This document shows positions 58,798 through 64,000 of a stretch of DNA of 64,000 nucleotides, in pieces. Origin of the DNA: Bacteroidia bacterium (lineage in GTDB: Bacteria > Bacteroidota > Bacteroidia > Bacteroidales > Azobacteroidaceae); NCBI GenBank assembly GCA_026000155.1, contig BNYG01000007.1, positions 7,575 to 71,574 of the forward strand, given 5' to 3'. A program made the position numbers and the translations under genes. Position 1 is the stretch's first letter, and every line of letters starts with the position of its first letter. The notes beneath the pieces were generated by a model. It was given only the letters and a program-made list of their open reading frames with translations. It had not been told where the DNA came from and searched no databases.

Positions 58798-60939
58798 TCA
58801 GCTAATCATAAACCACCCCATCTTGTGCCCGGTATTCAATTTATCCAATTGCTGTTTCAACAGCCCGTTTTGGAATTTTTCCAACAAGGGGTCAGCTTCC
58901 AGTATATCCCGCGCCAAGTCCCGTGCCTGGCTCAATATTTGTCCATCCTGAGATAAGTTCGCAATTTTCAAATTGAAGGCCACGCCGCTTTGTTGGGTGC
59001 CGTCGATATCGCCGGGGCCGCGCAGTTTCAAATCCTCTTCGGCAATGACAAAACCGTCGTTGGTTTCGGTCATGATGGCAATCCGTTTGCGGGTGTTTTC
59101 CGATAATTCGTAGCGAGTCAGTAAGATACACAGGGATTGGTCGGCTCCCCGGCCGACTCTTCCCCGCAATTGGTGCAATTGCGATAATCCGAAGCGTTCG
59201 GCATTTTCAATAATCATCACCGAAGCGTTCGGTACATTTACACCGACTTCAATGACAGTCGTCGCTACCATGATTTGGGTTTCGCCGGACACAAATTTCT
59301 GCATTTCAGCTTCTTTTTCAGCCGGTTTCATTTTTCCGTGCACCATGCAAACGTTGTATTCGGGATAAATTTGTTTGGTTGTTTCGAAACCTTCCGTCAG
59401 GTTTTTTAAATCCATTTTTTCGCTTTCTTCAATTAAAGGATAAACGATATACACCTGTCGCCCTTCCTGCAATTGCTTGCGCACGGATTCGTACAAGTTT
59501 CTCCGTTTTTCGCTGTACACATGATAGGTTTTGACCGGTTTCCGTCCGGGAGGCAGTTCGTCGATGACGGAAACGTCCAAATCGCCGTACACCGTCATGG
59601 CCAACGTGCGGGGAATAGGCGTTGCCGTCATCACCAGCACATGCGGGGGAACGGTGTTCTTTTTCCATAATTTCGCCCGTTGAGCCACGCCGAAACGGTG
59701 TTGTTCGTCCACGATAATCAATCCCAGATTGCCGAATTCAACCGTATCTTCGATTAAGGCGTGGGTGCCGATGAGAATTTGAATTTCGCCGCTTCTGACT
59801 TTCGGCAGTATTGTTTCACGCACTTTTTTCTTTGTCGAACCGGTCAATAAAGCCACTTCGATGCCCAAACCTGCCGTTAATTCGCGGATGGTTTCATAAT
59901 GCTGAGTCGCCAAGATTTCCGTAGGCGCCATAATGGCTCCCTGAAAACCATTGTCCAACGACAGCAGAATGGATAATAAAGCCACTAAAGTTTTTCCGCT
60001 TCCGACATCTCCTTGCAATAAACGGTTCATTTGCTTGCCGGTATTCGTATCTTGCCGGATTTCCCGGACTACCCGTTTTTGTGCGTTCGTCAATTCAAAA
60101 GGAAGGTTGTATTTATAGAAATTGTTGAAATAATCGCCGACTTTAGTAAAAAGCAATCCGCCCAAGCGTTTTTCCCGGTATTTGGTGACACGTAAAATGT
60201 TGAGTTGCAAATAGAAAAGTTCTTCGAACTTCAAACGGTATTGCGCTTTCCGCAACAGGTCGGCCGATTTGGGAAAATGAATGTTCCGGATGGCTTCATC
60301 CAGAGGGATGACGTGCGTTTTATCAATAATATCCTTGCTTAGTGTTTCAGGCAAAGGAGTTTTGATATTTTCCAATATCTTGGTAATGATTTTCTGAAGG
60401 GCGCGGGAATGCAGGAAAGCATTCTTCATCCGTTCCGTGGTATTGTACTGTCCCTGAACGCCTACTTCACCCTCGTAGAATTTATTTTCCGTTTCCAATT
60501 CCGGATGGGCAATATTGAAACGATGTCCGAAAAGAGTCGGTTTGCCGAATAAAATATATTCCGTTCCCACTTTGTACATTTCGGGAATTTGCTTCAGCAT
60601 CCGGAACCACACCAACTCAATGCTTCCTGTATCATCGGAAAAAGTAGCGGTTAGCCGCCGACCACTTCCTTCACCTACCGCTTGATAGCCGCTGATTTTC
60701 CCTTTCAGTTGAATATAAGGCATATTGCCGTTAATTTCCCGCACTTTGAAGATTTTGCTGCGGTCGATATATTTGTAGGGGAAATAGTAAATCATATCTT
60801 CCCAGGAAACAACATTAATTTCTTTCCGTAGAACTTCTGCTTTTTTGGGACCTACGCCCGGCAGATACATGATATTTTGACTGTCGGCTGTTAGCGGATA
60901 ATTATTCACTTTTGCGGTGACTGAATATTGCTTCTGCAA
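58798..60939 (-). CDS. recG: ATP-dependent DNA helicase RecG
   Basis: A 713-aa superfamily 2 helicase that remodels stalled forks and branched DNA. The N-terminal wedge domain has IMYLPGVGPKKAEVLRKEIN and an OB fold (YIQLKGKISGYQAV). Walker A is LLQGDVGSGKTLVALLSILL, motif II IIVDEQHRFGVAQ and motif III VLVMTATPIPRTLAMTVYGD. Motifs V-VI and the TRG region are ATTVIEVGVNVPNASVMIIE and HQLRGRVGRGADQSLCILL. The chosen start overlaps ispD by 38 bp; an ATG 23 codons later is possible but would remove part of the usual N-terminus. Confidence 0.95.
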   Translation of the reverse strand: MQKQYSVTAKVNNYPLTADSQNIMYLPGVGPKKAEVLRKEINVVSWEDMIYYFPYKYIDRSKIFKVREINGNMPYIQLKGKISGYQAVGEGSGRRLTATFSDDTGSIELVWFRMLKQIPEMYKVGTEYILFGKPTLFGHRFNIAHPELETENKFYEGEVGVQGQYNTTERMKNAFLHSRALQKIITKILENIKTPLPETLSKDIIDKTHVIPLDEAIRNIHFPKSADLLRKAQYRLKFEELFYLQLNILRVTKYREKRLGGLLFTKVGDYFNNFYKYNLPFELTNAQKRVVREIRQDTNTGKQMNRLLQGDVGSGKTLVALLSILLSLDNGFQGAIMAPTEILATQHYETIRELTAGLGIEVALLTGSTKKKVRETILPKVRSGEIQILIGTHALIEDTVEFGNLGLIIVDEQHRFGVAQRAKLWKKNTVPPHVLVMTATPIPRTLAMTVYGDLDVSVIDELPPGRKPVKTYHVYSEKRRNLYESVRKQLQEGRQVYIVYPLIEESEKMDLKNLTEGFETTKQIYPEYNVCMVHGKMKPAEKEAEMQKFVSGETQIMVATTVIEVGVNVPNASVMIIENAERFGLSQLHQLRGRVGRGADQSLCILLTRYELSENTRKRIAIMTETNDGFVIAEEDLKLRGPGDIDGTQQSGVAFNLKIANLSQDGQILSQARDLARDILEADPLLEKFQNGLLKQQLDKLNTGHKMGWFMIS

Positions 60940-61588
60940 TGACCAAATCGATGGGAGTCGTTATTTTAATATTGTCGTTACTGCCTTCGACCATTGTCGG
61001 TTTGCAAAGCCTTCGGGTTTCCACTACCGAAACATCATCGGTATATTTCTCGGAATATTTCGATTTGTATGCGTGGATTAATATTTTGGAAAAAAACACT
61101 TGAGGCGTTTGAACCCTGAAAAATTTGGAGCGGTCCATGATTTTACTACTGCCGTTGATAATCAATCTTCTCAAAGTATCGGACACGGAAATGGCCGGGT
61201 AAGCCGCTTTTTTTTCTTCTGCCGTTTGAAAAAGCATGGCAATCAATTCTTGGCTCACCAAAGGCCGGGCAGCGTCGTGAACAGCCACCAACGAATCTTC
61301 TTTGACTAATTTCAAACCATTTTTTACCGAATAGAAACGGGTTTCACCACCATTCGCTGTCTGGTGTTTTATTTTGAAATTATGTTCTTTGCATAAACCA
61401 CGCCAATAGCTTTTTTGTTCAGGAGGTAGTACCAATATAATCTGCATGGCGGAGTCATAATTGTAAAATGCCTCCATAGCATGCATTAAAACCGGTTTTC
61501 CATGTAATAAAAGAAATTGTTTGGGAACATCCGTTTCCATACGCGAACCTTTTCCGGCGGCTACAATAATAACGTATTTCTTAGTCAT
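60902..61588 (-). CDS. ispD: 2-C-methyl-D-erythritol 4-phosphate cytidylyltransferase
   Basis: 228 aa, the third step of the MEP isoprenoid pathway. The CTP-binding loop VAAGKGSRMETDVPKQF, GGETRFYSVKNGL, VAVHDAARPLVS and the C-terminal DRSKFFRVQTPQVF, TDDVSVVE and IKITTPIDLVIAEAI are all IspD signatures. It overlaps xseB by 4 bp and recG by 38 bp, a tight three-gene operon. Confidence 0.95.
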   Translation of the reverse strand: MTKKYVIIVAAGKGSRMETDVPKQFLLLHGKPVLMHAMEAFYNYDSAMQIILVLPPEQKSYWRGLCKEHNFKIKHQTANGGETRFYSVKNGLKLVKEDSLVAVHDAARPLVSQELIAMLFQTAEEKKAAYPAISVSDTLRRLIINGSSKIMDRSKFFRVQTPQVFFSKILIHAYKSKYSEKYTDDVSVVETRRLCKPTMVEGSNDNIKITTPIDLVIAEAIFSHRKSE

Positions 61589-61782
61589 TGGATATTTTGT
61601 AATATTTTTTGAGTTTCTTCACTCACGATGAATAATTTGTTTTTACAGATTTTTAACAATCCGGTAGCTTCTTTCAATACGGAACTGAGTTCATCCACAT
61701 CCAATTTATTACTTTCGATGAGATTCTGTATCTCCTGTAAACGATTGAAAGCCTCTTTGTAAGATAAGTCTTTTGCGGACAT
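61585..61782 (-). CDS. xseB: Exodeoxyribonuclease VII small subunit
   Basis: A 65-aa helical protein. It has SYKEAFNRLQEIQNLIESNK and LDVDELSSVLKEATGLLKIC, the standard XseB helical hairpin. It forms ExoVII with XseA, whose gene is not in the window. First gene of the xseB-ispD-recG operon, with ATGA overlap to ispD. Confidence 0.9.
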   Translation of the reverse strand: MSAKDLSYKEAFNRLQEIQNLIESNKLDVDELSSVLKEATGLLKICKNKLFIVSEETQKILQNIQ

Positions 61783-61805
61783 ATAGAGTGTTTATTATTA
61801 GTACA

Positions 61806-61837
61806 CAAAAATACTAAATTTTTTTCTATCTTTGCAA
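61806..61837 (-). promoter_or_regulatory. Promoter of xseB-ispD-recG, overlapping a divergent -7 element
   Basis: Minus strand: TTG (61835-61837), a 21 bp spacer, TATTTTTG (61806-61813). Plus strand: TATCTTTG (61827-61834) faces the pyridoxamine kinase gene and abuts the minus-strand -33, so the two promoters probably compete for RNA polymerase. Confidence 0.6.
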
Positions 61838-61871
61838 CTAAATTTACTTTTTATTAAGATTACAGGCAAAA

Positions 61872-62723
61872 ATGAAAGAGTTAAAAAGAGTCGCTGCGAT
61901 CCACGACATATCCGGATTCGGCAAATGTTCCCTGACCGTAGCTTTGCCGATTATTTCAGCGGCAGGCATTGAAACAACGGTACTCCCGACGGCCGTATTG
62001 TCCACCCATACAGGCGGTTTCACCGGTTTTACCTACCGCGACCTGACGGAAGACATATCCCCGATTACCGCCCATTGGAAATTGTTAGGTATTCAATTTG
62101 ATGCTATTTACACAGGCTTTTTGGGTTCTTTCGACCAATTGAATTTAGTAACGCATTTCTTTGAAGAATTCAAAACGAAGGATACAATTATTTTTGTGGA
62201 TCCTGTGATGGCTGATAACGGCGAATTGTATAAAATATTCTCACCGGAATTTCCGGCAGGCATGCGGAAATTATGTGAAAAAGCAGATATTATTATTCCT
62301 AACCTTACGGAAGCCGCTTTGCTCATAGGCGAAACGTACAATCCCGGTCCTTATACCGAAGAATATATTGAAGGAATATTGAAAAAATTAAGCGCTATCG
62401 GTCCCAAGAAAATTGTTTTGACCGGTGTCTTTTTTAATGAGGAAGAATTGGGAGCTGCTACATACGATGCGAATACCGGAGAAATTGCTTACGCTTTTGA
62501 AAAACGGATTCCCGGCTATTACCATGGCACGGGCGATGTTTTCGGTTCGGCTTTGTTAGCGGCTTTGCTTAATGATTTCAGTTTGAATGAATCGGCAGCG
62601 ATTGCCGTTCGTTTCACGACTTCTGCTATCCGTAAAACAGCAAAATCCGGAACGGATATTCGATTTGGAGTTAATTTCGAACAGAGCATTCCGGAATTTT
62701 TGAAAGATCTGAAATTGTTGTAA
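61872..62723 (+). CDS. pdxY: Pyridoxal/pyridoxamine kinase
   Basis: A 283-aa ribokinase-fold kinase of vitamin B6 salvage. The N-terminus AAIHDISGFGKCSLTVALPI and VLPTAVLSTHTGGFTGFTYR match pyridoxal kinases. VDPVMADNGELY and IIPNLTEAALLIGE follow, and the anion-hole/catalytic loop is PGYYHGTGDVFGSALLAALL (Asp). It phosphorylates pyridoxal or pyridoxamine in the cytosol; a PdxK versus PdxY choice cannot be made firmly. Its stop abuts that of the next convergent gene. Confidence 0.9.
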   Translation: MKELKRVAAIHDISGFGKCSLTVALPIISAAGIETTVLPTAVLSTHTGGFTGFTYRDLTEDISPITAHWKLLGIQFDAIYTGFLGSFDQLNLVTHFFEEFKTKDTIIFVDPVMADNGELYKIFSPEFPAGMRKLCEKADIIIPNLTEAALLIGETYNPGPYTEEYIEGILKKLSAIGPKKIVLTGVFFNEEELGAATYDANTGEIAYAFEKRIPGYYHGTGDVFGSALLAALLNDFSLNESAAIAVRFTTSAIRKTAKSGTDIRFGVNFEQSIPEFLKDLKLL

Positions 62724-63137
62724 TCAGAGTCCTGCTTTTCCTAATAAATTACCTAAAATGCCGCCGGCTGCATTGCCTGTGGCATTGGCGCCCAGTTTGC
62801 TTGTAATAGCGCTTACTACTCCCGGCAAAACGGCAGAAGCCACATTATGAGCCACCTGCGGGTTTAAACCTGTTTTTTGTATCAAGGAATCAACCACCGA
62901 ACTATGGGTGTTGTTGTAAAAATTGGAATTGTTTCCTCCACCTAATAGATTTCCCAATTGGCTGAGATTCAATCCGCTTCCTGAACTTTGTCCGCCCAAA
63001 TGACTTTGCAAACTGCTTCCCAATGTACTCAAAATAGTATTGGAAACAGAAGAATTTTGATGGTTAGGAACTTCCGCATTATTAGCTACAGCGCTTTGGA
63101 TGTAGTCTTTTGCTGTGTTTAAAATCGTGTCCAACAT
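62724..63137 (-). CDS. Glycine/serine-rich small protein, DUF937-like
   Basis: 137 aa, no signal peptide. Rich in Gly, Asn and Ser (LSQLGNLLGGGNNSNFYNN) with alternating amphipathic helices (VVDSLIQKTGLNPQVAHNVA; AVLPGVVSAITSKLGANATG). This resembles DUF937/YidB-type proteins, whose function is poorly known. It is convergent with pdxY, the stops being adjacent with no terminator between them. Confidence 0.65.
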   Translation of the reverse strand: MLDTILNTAKDYIQSAVANNAEVPNHQNSSVSNTILSTLGSSLQSHLGGQSSGSGLNLSQLGNLLGGGNNSNFYNNTHSSVVDSLIQKTGLNPQVAHNVASAVLPGVVSAITSKLGANATGNAAGGILGNLLGKAGL

Positions 63138-63191
63138 GATAAAAAAAATTAAAAATAATTAATAATTAAAATAATAGAACAAAATTTGTAT

Positions 63192-63199
63192 TAACTTTG
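63192..63199 (+). promoter_or_regulatory. -7 element of the LEA-like lipoprotein gene
   Basis: TAACTTTG, matching TAnnTTTG, 30 bp upstream of ATG 63230. No clear -33 element. This element lies in the divergent gap with the DUF937-like gene. Confidence 0.45.
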
Positions 63200-63229
63200 T
63201 TTCCAAATAAACATAAATTAATTTTTATT

Positions 63230-63820
63230 ATGAAAAGAATAGTTGCTTTGATAGGCATTGCTCTGGTAATGTTTTCTTGTGATGTAGCTCAACAAGTATT
63301 GGGAACGTATCAATTAACACAGTGTAAATATGATTTTAATTCCATTTCGGGATTATCGTTAGCGGGGATTAATTTGCAGAATGCAAATGGTTTATCTTCT
63401 TTGAACCCGCTTAGTTTGGCAAGTCTGACCTCCGCATTCACTTCCAAGAGCGGTTCCCTGCCATTGAATTTTACGTTAAATCTGGATGTAAGCAATCCCG
63501 GTCTTCAATCAGCCTTGTTGAATGCATTGGGATACGTATTGGAAATCGACGGACACGAAATGACAACCGGCAAGCTGCAGCAAAAACTGCAAATCGACGG
63601 CGGACAAAAAGTAGTCTTGCCTATCAGCATGGCTTTTGACTTGAAGAAAGTCTTGAATGGAGAATCCTTGGACGCTATCAAAAACCTGGCATTTAACTTC
63701 GCCGGTATCGGCAGCGGCTCGAGCAATGTAACCGTCAAGCTGCAACCGAGTTTTACGGTGGGTAATCAGGTAATCACCAGTCCCAACTATATTCCTGTTT
63801 CGTTTAAATTGAATAAGTGA
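63230..63820 (+). CDS. LEA14/WHy-like lipoprotein
   Basis: About 196 aa from ATG 63230. The lipoprotein signal is MKRIVALIGIALVMFSCDVA. The mature protein is a beta-sandwich with LNFTLNLDVSNPGLQSALLN, GYVLEIDGHEMTTGKLQQK and QVITSPNYIPVSFKLNK at the end, like the LEA-type-2 (WHy) fold found in envelope lipoproteins of Bacteroidota. No enzymatic residues are evident; a role in envelope maintenance is a guess. It precedes an IS element end by 26 bp. Confidence 0.75.
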   Translation: MKRIVALIGIALVMFSCDVAQQVLGTYQLTQCKYDFNSISGLSLAGINLQNANGLSSLNPLSLASLTSAFTSKSGSLPLNFTLNLDVSNPGLQSALLNALGYVLEIDGHEMTTGKLQQKLQIDGGQKVVLPISMAFDLKKVLNGESLDAIKNLAFNFAGIGSGSSNVTVKLQPSFTVGNQVITSPNYIPVSFKLNK

Positions 63821-63846
63821 ACGGCAACGAAAAAATGTCAAGAATT

Positions 63847-64000
63847 CAGGGCAAACGCATTTAAAATTCGAGTAATTTATCCCGGTATTCGGTATTAAGT
63901 AGAGCTTTCATTCTTTTTCGATTAAGACTGACATTAACAGATTTATCTTTTCCAAGCAAAGCAAGCGCAACTTTTAGTATAACATTAAAGTTTTTAGCGG
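63847..64000 (-). mobile_element. ISAs1-like insertion sequence, one end (partial)
   Basis: The likely terminal inverted repeat begins at CAGGGCAAACGCATTTAAAA (63847). The transposase C-terminus starts 14 bp inside it. The rest of the element lies beyond the right edge, so the other terminal repeat and target duplication cannot be checked. Confidence 0.55.
63861..64000 (-). CDS. Transposase C-terminal fragment (ISAs1-like)
   Basis: The last 45 residues of a protein that continues past the window edge. They read NFNVILKVALALLGKDKSVN, then SLNRKRMKALLNTEYRDKLL, then EF and TAA at 63861-63863. The tail (hydrophobic ALALL, then K-x-K-SV and NRKR-x-KA, then YRDKLL) matches the usual end of ISAs1/H-repeat transposases. 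Family assignment from such a short piece is moderate. Confidence 0.6.
   Translation of the reverse strand, partial: AKNFNVILKVALALLGKDKSVNVSLNRKRMKALLNTEYRDKLLEF

Noticed and set aside
1-64000. CRISPR array or prophage
   Set aside because: No regularly spaced direct repeats, cas genes, integrase or phage structural genes were seen.

Overview
The window is chromosomal DNA of a member of the Bacteroidota, most likely order Bacteroidales. The evidence is a SusC/SusD pair, a GldB lipoprotein, DUF4827/DUF3823/DUF4221/DUF4861 proteins, NspC, and many promoters of the Bacteroidetes type (TTTG or TTG, 19-21 bp, TAnnTTTG). I cannot fix the family or genus from sequence alone. There is no rRNA, CRISPR array or prophage; one tRNA-Ser is present.

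Layout. 0-15 kb is mostly core: the end of panB, nspC, a large membrane-spanning regulator, an iron alcohol dehydrogenase, an ECF sigma factor, rpe, comEC, an Rpn-type nuclease, nrnA, a DUF4827 lipoprotein, glmM, and a perR-rubrerythrin-trmH operon with a visible PerR box. At 15.7-48.3 kb lies a large polysaccharide utilization locus (PUL), mostly on the minus strand: SusC, SusD, DUF3823, a GH43 fusion, a ceramidase-like hydrolase, a GH3, two (alpha/alpha)6-type glycosidases and an esterase on one side. On the other side are kduI, a KduD-like SDR, DUF4861, GH88 and a 1402-residue GH92/alginate-lyase-like/beta-helix protein. A second LamG-kelch-TM-wHTH regulator sits divergently beside susC and is paralogous to the one at 1.4 kb. 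48.5-64 kb is again mostly core (HU, malY-type lyase, speA, xth, histidine kinase, gldB, pepE, recG-ispD-xseB, pyridoxamine kinase), interrupted by a HEPN two-gene unit and a Septu (PtuAB) defence pair. The right edge cuts into an IS element that looks like ISAs1.

How the genes work together (inference). The PUL can bind and import a uronate-containing, decorated glycan: fucose/galactose-type, mannose, xylose/arabinose and unsaturated uronic acid residues are all addressed by enzymes here. GH88 plus KduI and the SDR process the unsaturated uronate. No sulfatase, sugar permease, KDG kinase or KDG aldolase is in the window. The paralogous regulator, rather than an HTCS or ECF/anti-sigma pair, is the only candidate local switch.

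Most unusual items: the three-module GH92 fusion, the GH43 fused to an unrecognised barrel-like domain, the two single-chain membrane regulators with similar promoters, the HEPN gene with an unknown overlapping partner, and a deletion relic of a second GH43-type gene.
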